A DNA stretch of 64,000 nucleotides from PALSA-555 sp963821325 (lineage in GTDB: Bacteria > Actinomycetota > Acidimicrobiia > IMCC26256 > PALSA-555): positions 558,001 to 622,000 of the forward strand of contig CAWGDC010000006.1 in assembly GCA_963821325.1 (NCBI GenBank). The letters run 5' to 3'. A program made the position numbers and the translations under genes. The notes beneath the pieces are model-generated. The model searched no databases, was not told where the DNA came from, and was given only the letters and a program-made list of their open reading frames with translations. Below, piece after piece: positions 31,770 through 43,924 of this stretch (positions within the stretch are counted from its first letter, which is position 1; each line of letters opens with the position of its first letter).

Positions 31770-34420
31770 CCGCCGACGCCGTCCCCATGTCGCAGTGGCC
31801 GTCCGAGTACCGCTACACGCTCCCCGTCGCGGACGCACCCGACACGGTCACCCTCACGATCGACGGACGCACCGTGGAGGCCCCTCGCGGCGAGCTGCTC
31901 ATCCGCGCCGCGCAGGAGCACGGCACCTACATCCCCCGGTTCTGCTGGCACGAGCGGCTCAAGCCCGTCGGGATGTGCCGCATGTGCCTCGTCGAGGTCG
32001 AGGGGATGCGCGGGCTGCAGATCTCCTGCGCCACCCCGGTCGCCGACGGCATGGTCGTGCGGACGACGAGCCCGGCGGTCAAGACCGCCCAGGACGGCGT
32101 CCTCGAGTTCCTGCTCATCAACCACCCGCTCGACTGCCCGGTCTGCGACCGGGGCGGGGAGTGCCCCCTCCAGGACCAGACCCTCGCGTTCGGGCCCGGC
32201 GAATCCCGCTTCGTCGAGGAGAAGCGGCACTTCGCGAAGCCCACCCCGATCAGCGACCTCGTCTACCTCGACCGGGAACGCTGCATCCAATGCGGCCGCT
32301 GCACCCGCTTCGCCGCCGAGGTCGCCGGCGACCCGCTCATCGACTTCGGTGGCCGCGGCGCCACCACCGAGGTGATCACCTACCACGACACGCCCTTCGA
32401 CTCCCCGTTCTCGGGCAACACCGTGCAGATCTGCCCAGTCGGCGCGCTCACGGCCCGCCCGTACCGGTTCCGCGCCCGGCCCTGGGACCTCGAGGCGAGC
32501 GAGACCTCCTGCACCGCGTGTGCCGTCGCGTGCCGCGGCTCCCTCGAATCGACGTCGAACCGCCTCGTCCGGCTGCTCGGCGTCGACTCCGAGCCGGTCA
32601 ACCAGGGATGGCTCTGCGACAAGGGCCGCTACGGGCTCGACTGGGTGCACAACGACGCCCGGCTGCGCACCCCGCTCGTGCGCCGCGCCGGGGAGCTGAT
32701 CGAGGCCACATGGCCCGAGGCGCTCGACGCCGCCGCCGACGCGTTGCGTCACGCGCGTGACGCACGCGGCCCGGCGGCCATCGCGCTGCTCGGGGGCGCC
32801 CGCGACACGAACGAGGCCGCGTACACGTGGGCCCGCCTCGCCAAGGGCGTCATCGGCACGGACCACGTCGACGCCCAGCTCGGCGACGGGCTCCCCGCCG
32901 ACGTCGTGCTCGGCCTGCCCCGCGCCACGATCGCCGACCTCGACACCGCACGAGCGATCGTGCTCCTCGGCCCCGACCTGAAAGCCGAGCTGCCCGTCCT
33001 CTACCTGCGCATCCGGCGGGCGGTCGTCGACGGCCGCGTGCCCCTCGTCGAGATCACCGCGCGCGACACGGGCCTCACCCCCTACGCCGCCGCCTCGCTG
33101 CGCTGCGTCCCCGGCGAGACCGGTGGCGCCGCGGCGATCGTCGCCGACGCCCTCGCCGGGACGGCGGACTCCGACGCCGGCCAGGCGGTGCTCGACGCCG
33201 TCGCCGAGCGGGACGGACCGGTGATCGTCGTCCTCGGACGCGAGTCCGTCGCCGAGCACGCCGGCGTCACCGTCCACGGCGCGTCGCTCCTCGCCCGTGT
33301 GCCCGCGACCCGGTTCCTGTCCGCGCTGCCGGTCGGCAACGTGCACGGCGCCCTCGACCTCGGGCTCACCCCCGGGTTCCTGCCCGGCCGCGTCACCCTC
33401 GACGCGGCGCGCGACCACGTCCGGGCGACGTGGGGCGCCGTCCCCGACCAGCCCGGCCTCGACGCGGCCGGCATCCTCGCTGCCGCGGCCCAGGGTCAGC
33501 TCGACACGCTCGTCCTCGTCGGCTGCGACCCGATCGCCGACTACCCCGACCGCGAGCTCGCCCGCGCCGCCCTCGACCAGGTCGACACGGTCATCGCCGT
33601 CACGCCGTTCCTCGACGCCGGCGCCGACCGGGCCGCGGTCGTGCTCCCCCCCACCGTGTGGGGCGAGCAGGCCGGCACGACCACGAACCTCGAGGGCCGC
33701 GTGGTGCGCGTCCACCGGCGCGTCGCACCCGAGGGCTCCACGCTCGAAGGGTGGCGCATCCCCGTCGAGCTCGCGGCCCGCCTCGGCACCGACCTGGACC
33801 TCGAGACCCTCGACGAGGTCCAAGACGAGATCGCCACCGTCGCGCCCGCGTTCGCCGGCGTCGACGCCGATCTCCTGCGACGCGCCCGCGACGGCGTCGT
33901 GCTCCCGCTCGCCGAGCACGCCGCCGACGTCGCGTTCGGTCCCGGCGGCCTCACCGGCCGGGCGTCCTGGGAGCCCATCCCCGCGACACCCGAATCACCC
34001 GCGCCCGACCCCGACGCCGTCGAGGCTCCCCCCGCGCCGCCCGTCGCCTTGCACCGCTGGGAGGGCACGAGCGAGGCACCGGCCGTGACGCCCGTCGACG
34101 CATACGCTCTCCGCCTCGTGGCCGGCCACGCGCTCTACGGCGCCGACGCGATCGTCGCGGCCACCCCCGCGCTCGCCGCGCGTCTCCAGGAGCCCACCCT
34201 CGGGATCAGCGCCCGCGACCGCGACCGGCTCGGCGTCGCCGACGGCACCCGCGTGCGCGTGACGAGCGCCCGCGGCGCGGTGGAGCTGCCGATCCGCACC
34301 GACTCGCGTGTCGCGCCCGGCACGGCGTTCCTCGCCGCCAACCTCCCCGGCCCCGGCGCCGGCGACCTCATCGACGCCCACGCGGCCGTCACCGAGGTGC
34401 GCGTGGAGAACCTGTCGTGA
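31766..34420 (+). CDS. nuoG: NADH:quinone oxidoreductase subunit G
   Basis: 884 residues in one frame. The N-terminal 2Fe-2S domain (CWHERLKPVGMCRMC) is followed by the His-Cys3 4Fe-4S site (HPLDCPVCDRGGEC), another 4Fe-4S site (CIQCGRC) and the molybdopterin-oxidoreductase-like domain beginning with SCTACAVACRGS. The latter three cysteines could bind the extra N7-type cluster. Extended C-terminal MopB-like region (ALYGADAIVAATPALAARLQEPTLGISARDRDRLGV) as in long actinobacterial NuoG. ATG overlaps the nuoF stop. Confidence 0.95.
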   Translation: MTADAVPMSQWPSEYRYTLPVADAPDTVTLTIDGRTVEAPRGELLIRAAQEHGTYIPRFCWHERLKPVGMCRMCLVEVEGMRGLQISCATPVADGMVVRTTSPAVKTAQDGVLEFLLINHPLDCPVCDRGGECPLQDQTLAFGPGESRFVEEKRHFAKPTPISDLVYLDRERCIQCGRCTRFAAEVAGDPLIDFGGRGATTEVITYHDTPFDSPFSGNTVQICPVGALTARPYRFRARPWDLEASETSCTACAVACRGSLESTSNRLVRLLGVDSEPVNQGWLCDKGRYGLDWVHNDARLRTPLVRRAGELIEATWPEALDAAADALRHARDARGPAAIALLGGARDTNEAAYTWARLAKGVIGTDHVDAQLGDGLPADVVLGLPRATIADLDTARAIVLLGPDLKAELPVLYLRIRRAVVDGRVPLVEITARDTGLTPYAAASLRCVPGETGGAAAIVADALAGTADSDAGQAVLDAVAERDGPVIVVLGRESVAEHAGVTVHGASLLARVPATRFLSALPVGNVHGALDLGLTPGFLPGRVTLDAARDHVRATWGAVPDQPGLDAAGILAAAAQGQLDTLVLVGCDPIADYPDRELARAALDQVDTVIAVTPFLDAGADRAAVVLPPTVWGEQAGTTTNLEGRVVRVHRRVAPEGSTLEGWRIPVELAARLGTDLDLETLDEVQDEIATVAPAFAGVDADLLRRARDGVVLPLAEHAADVAFGPGGLTGRASWEPIPATPESPAPDPDAVEAPPAPPVALHRWEGTSEAPAVTPVDAYALRLVAGHALYGADAIVAATPALAARLQEPTLGISARDRDRLGVADGTRVRVTSARGAVELPIRTDSRVAPGTAFLAANLPGPGAGDLIDAHAAVTEVRVENLS

Positions 34421-35619
34421 ACCCCTTCGCCGGCGGTGACCCGCTCTTCAACCACGGCATCGACGCCACCGTCGTCGGCATCTTGGTGGTGAAGGTGTTC
34501 GTCGTGTTCGTGCTGCTGCTCGTGTCCGTCCTCATCTACATCTGGTTCATGCGCAAGGTCATCGCCGACATGCAGAACCGGATCGGACCCGACCAGGCCG
34601 GCCCGTTCGGCATCCTCCAGACCCTCGCCGACGGGGTCAAGCTGTTCTTCAAGGAGCACTCGACGCCGACGACCGCCGACCGGCCCGTCTACCTCCTCGC
34701 ACCGTTCGTGTCCGCGCTCGCCGCGTTCCTCGCGTTCGCGATCGTCCCGTTCGGCGGGGTCGTGCGCCTCGGAACCCACCAGACGTTCCTGCAGCTCGCC
34801 GACCCGCCCATCGGCGTGCTCTGGCTCCTCGCCATGTCCGGGATCGGGGTCTACGGCGTCATGCTCGCCGGCTGGTCGTCCGGGTCGAAGTACCCGCTGC
34901 TCGGCTCGGTGCGCGCCTCCGCGCAGGTGCTCAGCTACGAGGCGGCGATGGGCCTCTCGATCGTCGGGGTGCTCGTCCACACCGGGACGCTGTCGACCCG
35001 CGGCATCGTCGTGCACCAGGCCTGGACGAAGTGGGACTCGTTCGTCAGCCAGTGGCTGTGGCTGCCCGCCATCGGCGCGTTCATCATCTTCTTGATCTCC
35101 GCCACCGCCGAGACGAACCACCCGCCCTTCGACTTCTCCGAGGCCGAGGAGGAGCTCGCCGGCGGCTACCACGTCGAGTACGGCGGCATCCGCTTCGCGA
35201 TCTTCTACCTCGCGGAGTTCATGAACGTCATCACCATGTCGGCCATCGCCGTCACCCTGTTCCTCGGCGGCCCGTCCGGGCCGCGCGCCGGCTTCTTGCC
35301 CCGCGGCGGCTGGGTGAACGTGTGGATCGTCCCCGTGTTCTGGTTCATGCTCAAGCTCTGGGCCGTGCTCTACGCCACGGTCTGGATCCGGGCGTCGCTG
35401 CCCCGCCTCCGCTACGACCTGCTGATGGACCTCGGCTGGAAGGTCCTCATCGAAGCGGCGTTCCTGTGGGCGATGGTCACCGGCGTGATCGTCGTGGCCC
35501 GCGACCGCGGCTGGGACCTCTGGATCGTTACGCCCGTCGCCGCCGCGGCGGCGCTGCTCGTCTACGGCTTCCTCATGGCCTGCGTGCCGCGCCGCGACGA
35601 GGTCGAGGAGATCCGCTGA
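34417..35619 (+). CDS. nuoH: NADH:quinone oxidoreductase subunit H
   Basis: 400 residues, eight-helix ND1-type subunit that forms the quinone entry site: RIGPDQAGPFGILQTLADGVKLFFKE, GSVRASAQVLSYEAAMGLSIVGVL, TNHPPFDFSEAEEELAGGYHVEYGG. Intact. GTG overlaps nuoG, stop overlaps nuoI. Confidence 0.96.
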   Translation: MNPFAGGDPLFNHGIDATVVGILVVKVFVVFVLLLVSVLIYIWFMRKVIADMQNRIGPDQAGPFGILQTLADGVKLFFKEHSTPTTADRPVYLLAPFVSALAAFLAFAIVPFGGVVRLGTHQTFLQLADPPIGVLWLLAMSGIGVYGVMLAGWSSGSKYPLLGSVRASAQVLSYEAAMGLSIVGVLVHTGTLSTRGIVVHQAWTKWDSFVSQWLWLPAIGAFIIFLISATAETNHPPFDFSEAEEELAGGYHVEYGGIRFAIFYLAEFMNVITMSAIAVTLFLGGPSGPRAGFLPRGGWVNVWIVPVFWFMLKLWAVLYATVWIRASLPRLRYDLLMDLGWKVLIEAAFLWAMVTGVIVVARDRGWDLWIVTPVAAAAALLVYGFLMACVPRRDEVEEIR

Positions 35620-36248
35620 TGGGACGACTCTCCGGCTTCCGGGTCACCCTGACGCAGGTCTTCCGGCCACGCGTCACCGAGCACTTCCCCCAGGAGAAGC
35701 GACCCAAGCCGCCCCGATTCCACGGCCGTCACGTGCTCAACCGCTACGAGGACGGCATGGAGAAGTGCATCGGCTGCGAACTCTGCGCCGGTGTGTGCCC
35801 GGCGCGCTGCATCTACGTGCGTGGCGCCGACAACCCGCCCGACGCTCCCGTCTCACCCGGGGAGCGGTACGGGTTCGTGTACGAGATCAACTACCTGCGC
35901 TGCATCCACTGCGACCTGTGCGTCGAGGCGTGCCCGACCGAGGCGATCACCGAGACGAGCCTCTTCGAGTTCTCCTTCACCCACCGCCAGGACGCCATCT
36001 ACACGAAGGACGAGCTCCTCGTGGGCGACGACGGGCGGGCCCGCCGACAGCCGTGGGAGCTGTGGCTCGGCGGCGAGGACGACGACACCAGCGCCTGGAT
36101 GCGCGCCACGTCACCGTCGGGCAACGCGGCGTACGAGGACCGGGTCGCCTGGTCCGGCGAGCTCGGCTTCGGTGTCCGGGCCCCCGAACGCGGCCAGCCC
36201 GGGGAGCGGCCCGCATTGCCCCCCGCCGAGCACGAGGCGGCCACGTGA
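35619..36248 (+). CDS. nuoI: NADH:quinone oxidoreductase subunit I
   Basis: 209 residues with the two 4Fe-4S motifs CIGCELCAGVCPARC and CIHCDLCVEACPTEA (clusters N6a and N6b). A C-terminal extension of about 60 residues rich in acidic and Pro residues exceeds the usual NuoI length. TGATG overlap with nuoH. Confidence 0.96.
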   Translation: MGRLSGFRVTLTQVFRPRVTEHFPQEKRPKPPRFHGRHVLNRYEDGMEKCIGCELCAGVCPARCIYVRGADNPPDAPVSPGERYGFVYEINYLRCIHCDLCVEACPTEAITETSLFEFSFTHRQDAIYTKDELLVGDDGRARRQPWELWLGGEDDDTSAWMRATSPSGNAAYEDRVAWSGELGFGVRAPERGQPGERPALPPAEHEAAT

Positions 36249-36793
36249 CCGTCGTCCTCTTCTTCGTCTTCGCCGGGCTCACCCTCGGCGGCGCGCTCGG
36301 GGTCATCCTGTCCCGCAACCCGGTCCACAGCGCGATATTCCTCGTGCTCACGCTCGTCAGCGTGGCCGTGCTGTTCCTGCTCCAGGACGCGCAGCTCGTC
36401 GCCGCGGTCCAGATCATCGTGTACGCCGGCGCGATCGTCGTCCTCTTCTTGTTCGTGATCATGCTGCTCGGCGTCGACCGGCCCGACAGCTTCGAGGAGC
36501 CGCTGCGGTTCCAGCGACCCGTGGCGCTCTCCCTCGGTGCGATCGTGCTCGCCGAGGTGCTGTTCCTCGCCGGGCACCGCTGGGCCACCGGCGCCAAGAC
36601 GGCCCGGGGCGTCGGCGTCACTGGCGGTGCCTTCGGCAGCAACATCCAACGCGTCGCGCACGTCCTGTTCACCACCTTCCTCTGGCCGTTCGAGATCACC
36701 GCCGTCCTCCTCGTCATCGCGGTGGTCGGCAGCGTCGTGCTCGCCCGGCGCAGCGGTGAACGACCCGACCCCGTCGACGAGCCCGCCCGGTGA
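36245..36793 (+). CDS. nuoJ: NADH:quinone oxidoreductase subunit J
   Basis: 182 residues, five predicted helices: NPVHSAIFLVLTLVSVAVLFLLQDAQLVAAVQIIVYAGAIVVLFLFVIMLLG is the family core with the pi-bulge helix. Antiporter-arm junction. GTG start overlaps nuoI; its stop overlaps nuoK. Confidence 0.95.
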   Translation: MTVVLFFVFAGLTLGGALGVILSRNPVHSAIFLVLTLVSVAVLFLLQDAQLVAAVQIIVYAGAIVVLFLFVIMLLGVDRPDSFEEPLRFQRPVALSLGAIVLAEVLFLAGHRWATGAKTARGVGVTGGAFGSNIQRVAHVLFTTFLWPFEITAVLLVIAVVGSVVLARRSGERPDPVDEPAR

Positions 36794-37107
36794 TCGGCTC
36801 CTTCAGCATCACGCCGACGTACTACCTGATCCTCGGCGCGGCGCTGTTCAGCATCGGGGCCGTCGGGCTGCTGGTGCGCCGCAACGTCATCGTCATGTTC
36901 ATGTCGATCGAGCTCATGCTGAACGCCGTCAACCTCACCTTCGTCGCGTTCGCGAAGGCGCTGAACGACGCCGCCGGGCAGGTGCTCGTCTTCTTCACGC
37001 TCGTCGTCGCGGCCGCGGAGGTCGCCGTCGGGCTTGGGATCATCGTGGCGATCTTCCGGCGGCGCCGCGCCGCGACGGCCGACGACCTGCGGACCCTCGA
37101 GGGCTAG
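36790..37107 (+). CDS. nuoK: NADH:quinone oxidoreductase subunit K
   Basis: 105 residues, three helices with the two membrane glutamates of the proton path (SIELMLNAVNLTFVAF; VVAAAEVAVGLGIIVAIF). GTG start overlaps nuoJ. Confidence 0.95.
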   Translation: MIGSFSITPTYYLILGAALFSIGAVGLLVRRNVIVMFMSIELMLNAVNLTFVAFAKALNDAAGQVLVFFTLVVAAAEVAVGLGIIVAIFRRRRAATADDLRTLEG

Positions 37108-37131
37108 CCGCATGCCGATTCGGGGGACGGG

Positions 37132-39178
37132 ATGACCGCGCGCGACCTGCTCGGCCTGGCCGGCCTCGTCCCGCTGCTGCCCCTCATCGGCGCCGCGGTG
37201 CTGATGCTGTGGGGTCGGCGCCTCGGTTCGCCCCGCGCCGGGTGGCTCGCGACCGGGATCGTGTTCGCCTCGTTCGTGTGGTCGCTCGTCCTGTTCTTCG
37301 CGCTGCTGAGCCTGGCGCCCGGGCAGCGCAGCCACGTGAGCCTGGTGTTCACCTGGCTGCCCGCCGACCAGCTGCGGGTCCACATCGGCTTCCTCGCCGA
37401 CCCGCTGTCGGTGACCTGGTGCCTGCTCGTCACCGGCGTCGGGTCGCTCATCCACCTCTACGCCATCGGCTACATGCGCCACGACCCGAACGTCGGGCGG
37501 TTCTTCGCCTACTTCAACCTGTTCGTCGCGTCGATGCTCCTGCTCGTCCTGGCCGACAACTACCTCCTCACCTTCCTCGGCTGGGAGGGGGTCGGCCTGT
37601 GCTCGTACCTGCTGATCGCCTTCTGGTTCGAGCGACACACCGCCGCGCTCGGCGGCAAGAAGGCGTTCGTCTACAACCGCATCGGCGACTTCGGGTTCAT
37701 GCTCGCCATGTTCTTGCTCATCACCAAGTTCGGGACGCTCGACTACCTCGCGACCGGCCACGCCGCGGCGCACGCCTCCAGCACCACCGTGACGGCGATC
37801 GCGCTGCTCCTGTTCCTCGCCTGCGTCGGCAAGAGCGCCCAGGTGCCGCTGTTCCCGTGGCTGACCGACGCGATGGAGGGCCCCACCCCCGTCTCGGCGC
37901 TGATCCACGCGGCGACGATGGTCACCGCCGGCGTCTTCCTCATCTGCCGCGCCCACCCGTTCTTCGACGCCAGCCACGACGCCATGACCGTCGTCGCGTG
38001 GGTCGGCGGCATCACCGCGCTCGGCGCCGGCACGATCGCCGTCCTCCAACCCGACATCAAACGGGTGCTCGCCTACTCCACGATCAGCCAGCTCGGCTTC
38101 ATGTTCCTCGCCCTCGGCGCCGGCGCGTACGCCGCCGCCATCTTCCTCGTCGTCGCGCACGCCTTCTACAAGGGCTGCCTGTTCCTCGGCGCCGGGTCGG
38201 TGATCCACGGCAACGCCGAGAACCAGGACATGCGGACCATGGGCGGGCTGCGCCGATATCTGCCCATCACCGCGGCCGGGATGGTCGCCGCCTGGCTCGC
38301 GATCGCCGGCGTGCCACCCTTCGCCGGCTTCTGGGCCAAAGACGACGTCCTCTCCGGCGACTTCTTCCGCCACGACTACGCGGTGTGGGTCCTCGGCATC
38401 GCCGCCGCCGTCATGACCGGCGTCTACATGACCCGCCTCATCTTCCTCACGTTCTTCGGCAACGAGCGCTTCCGTGACGCGCCCGACGCCCGCGCCGGTC
38501 CAGGGCGGCGCGGACGACGACGCGCCCGACGAGGCCGAGCTCGGCTACGACCCCGACTACCTCCCCACCGTCGTGTACGGCGAGTCGCCCCGCCCGCCGC
38601 GCCTCGCCGGCCACGACCCCCACGAGAGCCCCTGGACGATGGCGCTGCCCGTCGCGGTCCTCGGCGCGCTCTCGGTCGTCGGCGGGCTGCTGAACATCCC
38701 GCTGAAGGGCGTGACCTACCTCGAGTCGTGGCTCGCGCCCGTGTTCCGCGGGGTCCACCAGCCCGCGCCGACCACGTTCGGGAAGGCCGGGGCGGTCACC
38801 GGGATCGCGTTCGTCGCCGGCGCCCTCGGGATCCTCGTCGCGTTCCTCGCGTACCGGCGGGGGCTGCGCGCCCCGGCCGACGACCCGCTGCGCGACCGGC
38901 TCGGACCCGCCGCCGACCTGGTCGGCCACGGCTACTACTACGACGACGGGATCAGCGCCGCGGTCGACGGACCGGTTCGGGCCGGCGCCGACTTCCTCGA
39001 CGAGGACGTCGACCAGGCCGTCATCGACGGCGCGGTGAACGGCACCGGCCGGCTCGTGCGCCGGATCGCCGACGAGCTGGGTCGAGCCCAGGACGGCTTC
39101 GTGCGCCGCTACGCCGTCGGCATCGCGCTCGGTGCCGCCGCGATCCTCCTGTACCTCATCGCGTTCGTGGGGCGCTGA
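37132..39178 (+). CDS. nuoL: NADH:quinone oxidoreductase subunit L (one frame break)
   Basis: Antiporter-like subunit of about 682 residues when one break near 38506 is bridged. Core antiporter motifs: WEGVGLCSYLLIAFWFE (Glu), GKSAQVPLFPWLTDAMEGPTPVSALIHAATMVTAGVFLI (Lys/His) and VFLAYSTISQLGFMF-like LAYSTISQLGFM. The C-terminal part (38.5-39.2 kb) has the last helices and the lateral helix that spans the membrane arm (DEDVDQAVIDGAVNGTGRLVRRIADELGRAQDGFVRRYA). Proton translocation. The break falls in the variable loop after FFGNERF. Confidence 0.93.
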
Positions 39179-39180
39179 GC

Positions 39181-40773
39181 GTGCCGGGCGGCTTCCCGAT
39201 CCTCACGGCGATCATCGCCACGCCGCTGATCGGCGCGGTCGTCGTGATCCTGCTGCCGTCGCGGCGACCCGAGATCATCCGGGCCGCCGGCTACGGGTTC
39301 AGCGCGGCGACGCTCGCCCTGTGCTGCTGGCTGCTCGCCAACTTCTCCACCACGAAGGTGTTCTTCCAGTTCGTCGAGAACCGGACGTGGCTGCCCGGGA
39401 TCGGCGCCCGCTACATCGTCGGCGTCGACGGCATCAGCCTCTTCATGGTGCTCGCGACCGCGCTGCTCATGCCGATCGGGCTGCTCGCCTCTCAGCGCTA
39501 CCCGTCGGAGCGGCCGAAGGCGTTCATCGCCTTCTTCTTGCTGCTCGAGTTCTCGCTGCTCGGCATCTTCTTGTCGCTCGACCTGATCATGTTCTTCATC
39601 TTCTGGGAGCTCGTCCTCGTCCCGATGTACTTCATCATCCAGGGCTGGGGGCACGAGCGACGCCAGTACGCCGCCCTGAAGTTCTTCCTCTACACCGCGG
39701 CCGGCTCGGCGCTGCTGTTCGCCAGCATCCTGATCCTCGCGTTCGTGCACCAGGCCCACACCGGGGTGCTCACCTTCGACTACCGGGTGCTCGCCGCCTG
39801 GTCGTGGCACGGCCTGTCGCTCACCACCGAGACGCTGCTGTTCCTCGGGTTCATGATCGCCTTCGCGATCAAGGTGCCGCTCGTCCCGGTGCACACCTGG
39901 CTGCCCGACGCGCACACCGAGGCGCCCACCGCCGGGTCGGTCATCCTCGCCGGCGTCATCATCAAGATGGGCGCCTACGGGTTCCTGCGCTTCTCGTTCG
40001 AGCTGTTCCCGCACGCGTCGGTCAACCTGGCGCCGCTGCTCCTCACCCTCGGGGTCATCGGGATCCTCTACGGGGCGATCGTCGCCGCGATGCAGAAGAA
40101 CCTCAAACGCGTCATCGCGTACTCGTCCGTCGCGCACATGGGGTTCGTCATCGTCGGGATCTTCTCCCTCACCGTCCTCGGCCTCGACGGCGCGCTCTTC
40201 ACGATGCTCAGCCATCCCCTGACCACCGGCGCGCTGTTCCTCGTCGTCGGCATGCTCTACGAGCGGCGCCACACCTACGAGATCTCCGAGTACGGCGGGA
40301 TCTGGGCCTCCGCGCCGATCCTCACCGCGCTGTTCCTCGGCGCCATGTTCGCCGGCATCGGCCTGCCCGGCTTCTCCGGGTTCATCGGCGAGTTCCTCTC
40401 CCTCGCCGGCACCTTCGTGTCGCGTCGACCGTGGGCGATCGCCGGCGCGGTCGGCGTGATCCTCGCGTCCGTCTACATGCTGTGGTCCTTCCAGCGGGTG
40501 TTCATGGGCAAGCCGTCCGGCGCGGCCCGCGGGCTGCGCGACGTCAGCGTCCGCGAGGTCGTCGTGGTCGCGCCCCTCCTCGCCCTCAGCCTCTTCCTCG
40601 GCCTCTACCCCGGGGCGGCGCTCCAGCGCCTCGAGCCGTCGGTGAAGCGCAGCATCGTGAACCTCGAGCTGAAGACCGGCTACCGGGAGAAGCGGCCCGC
40701 CGGGTACGCGGCCACGAAGCTGCCGTCCGGCGTGACGGCCAACGAGTCGATCCAGCTGGGGCTCGGACGATGA
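39181..40773 (+). CDS. nuoM: NADH:quinone oxidoreductase subunit M
   Basis: 530 residues, intact. ND4-type antiporter: VDGISLFMVLATALLMPIG, FIFWELVLVPMYFIIQGWGHERRQYAALKFFLYTAAGS, KVPLVPVHTWLPDAHTEAPTAGSVILAGVIIKMGAYGF, RVIAYSSVAHMGF. GTG three bases after the nuoL stop. Confidence 0.96.
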   Translation: MPGGFPILTAIIATPLIGAVVVILLPSRRPEIIRAAGYGFSAATLALCCWLLANFSTTKVFFQFVENRTWLPGIGARYIVGVDGISLFMVLATALLMPIGLLASQRYPSERPKAFIAFFLLLEFSLLGIFLSLDLIMFFIFWELVLVPMYFIIQGWGHERRQYAALKFFLYTAAGSALLFASILILAFVHQAHTGVLTFDYRVLAAWSWHGLSLTTETLLFLGFMIAFAIKVPLVPVHTWLPDAHTEAPTAGSVILAGVIIKMGAYGFLRFSFELFPHASVNLAPLLLTLGVIGILYGAIVAAMQKNLKRVIAYSSVAHMGFVIVGIFSLTVLGLDGALFTMLSHPLTTGALFLVVGMLYERRHTYEISEYGGIWASAPILTALFLGAMFAGIGLPGFSGFIGEFLSLAGTFVSRRPWAIAGAVGVILASVYMLWSFQRVFMGKPSGAARGLRDVSVREVVVVAPLLALSLFLGLYPGAALQRLEPSVKRSIVNLELKTGYREKRPAGYAATKLPSGVTANESIQLGLGR

Positions 40774-42257
40774 CCACGCCGCTCACGCACCCGTCGGTCA
40801 ACTGGCTCGCGATCTCCCCCGAGCTGGCGCTCGCCGCCGCCGGCGTCGTCATCGTGATGGTGCGGTCCCTCCTGCGCCGCCGCATCGACACCACCCCGCT
40901 CTGTGCGGTCGTCGGCATCTCCGGCGTCGTCGCCGCCGGCGCCGTCGAGTACCGGCTGTGGCACCTGCTCCGCCACCACCAGGCGATCAGCACCGTCGCC
41001 GGGATGGTCCGCGTCGACCTCTTCGGCGTGTACCTCGGCGTCGTCGTCCTCGTCGCGACGATCCTGGCCCTGCTGCTCTCGGTCGGCTACCTCAAGCGGG
41101 AGGGCCTCGACGCGCCCGAGTACCTGGCGCTCATCCTGCTCTCCGCCGCCGGCATGCTCATCATGACGACGGCGAACGACCTCATCGTCGTGTTCCTCGC
41201 CCTCGAGGTGCTGTCCATCCCGCTGTACGTGCTGGCCGCGTTCGACCGGCGGCGGCTCAGCTCCCAGGAAGCCGGGCTGAAGTACTTCATCCTCGGCGCG
41301 TTCTCCTCGGCGATCTTCCTCTACGGCGTGGCGCTGACCTACGGCGCGACCGGCACGACCTCCCTCACCGGGATCGCCGACTTCCTGTCGCGCAACACCC
41401 TCCTCGACCAAGGGACCCTCCTCGCCGGGATCGCGATGCTGCTCGTCGGGCTCGGGTTCAAGGTCGCGGCCGTCCCGTTCCACATGTGGACCCCCGACGT
41501 GTACCAGGGGGCGCCGACCCCGATCACGTCGTTCATGTCCGCCGCGACGAAAGCCGCCGGGTTCGCCGCGCTGCTGCGCGTCTTCGGCGTCGCGTTCCCC
41601 CTCTACCGCACCGACTGGCGGCCCGCGGTGTGGGCCCTCGCCGTGCTGTCGCTCGTCGTCGGCAGCGTCGCCGCCGTGGTGCAGACCGACATCAAGCGGA
41701 TCCTCGCCTACTCGTCGATCGCGCACGCCGGGTACATCCTCATCGGCTTCCAGACCGGCACCAGCCGGGGCCGCGAGGCCGCCCTCCTCTACCTGTTCGT
41801 GTACGCGTTCATGACCATCGGCGCCTTCGCGGTGCTCACCGTCGTGGCCCGCCACGGCGACGACCACCACAGCCTCGACGACTACCGGGGCTTGGCCGTC
41901 GAGCGGCCCGTCGTCGGCGGGCTGCTCATCTTCTTCGTGCTCGCCCAGGCGGGCGTGCCCTTCACCGGCGGGTTCATCGCCAAGCTCGAGGTGTTCAGCG
42001 CCGCGGCGCAAGCCAACCAGTACGGGCTGCTCGTCATCGGCGTCCTCGCCGCGGTCGTCGCCGCCTTCTTCTACCTGCGCATCGCCTACACGATGCTGAC
42101 CCCGGCCCCCGACGGTGGCGGCGCGACGAGCCTGCTCCGCCGGGTCGACGTGTGGAGCGGCATCGTCCTGGTGACCTGTGCCGTGCTCGTGCTCGTCGTC
42201 GGCGTCGTCCCCGGGACGTTCGTGCACTGGGCGAAGGACGCGACGTTCCTGCTCTGA
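40770..42257 (+). CDS. nuoN: NADH:quinone oxidoreductase subunit N
   Basis: 495 residues, intact ND2-type antiporter: LALEVLSIPLYVLAAFDRRRLSSQEAGLKYFILGAFSSAIFLYG, FKVAAVPFHMWTPDVYQGAPTPITSFMSAATKAAGFAALLR, RILAYSSIAHAGYILIGF. Closes the complete A-N operon. ATG overlaps nuoM. Confidence 0.96.
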   Translation: MTTPLTHPSVNWLAISPELALAAAGVVIVMVRSLLRRRIDTTPLCAVVGISGVVAAGAVEYRLWHLLRHHQAISTVAGMVRVDLFGVYLGVVVLVATILALLLSVGYLKREGLDAPEYLALILLSAAGMLIMTTANDLIVVFLALEVLSIPLYVLAAFDRRRLSSQEAGLKYFILGAFSSAIFLYGVALTYGATGTTSLTGIADFLSRNTLLDQGTLLAGIAMLLVGLGFKVAAVPFHMWTPDVYQGAPTPITSFMSAATKAAGFAALLRVFGVAFPLYRTDWRPAVWALAVLSLVVGSVAAVVQTDIKRILAYSSIAHAGYILIGFQTGTSRGREAALLYLFVYAFMTIGAFAVLTVVARHGDDHHSLDDYRGLAVERPVVGGLLIFFVLAQAGVPFTGGFIAKLEVFSAAAQANQYGLLVIGVLAAVVAAFFYLRIAYTMLTPAPDGGGATSLLRRVDVWSGIVLVTCAVLVLVVGVVPGTFVHWAKDATFLL

Positions 42258-42274
42258 CGCATCCCGGCCAGCCG

Positions 42275-42280
42275 TAGGCT
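42275..42280 (+). promoter_or_regulatory. -10 element (TAGGCT) for pgi
   Basis: TAGGCT sits 20 bases before the pgi ATG, with GGGAGG between as ribosome site; separates pgi from the nuo operon. Confidence 0.45.
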
Positions 42281-42300
42281 GCGCCGCTACGGGAGGCCGC

Positions 42301-43920
<1,620 letters not shown>

Positions 43921-43924
<4 letters not shown>
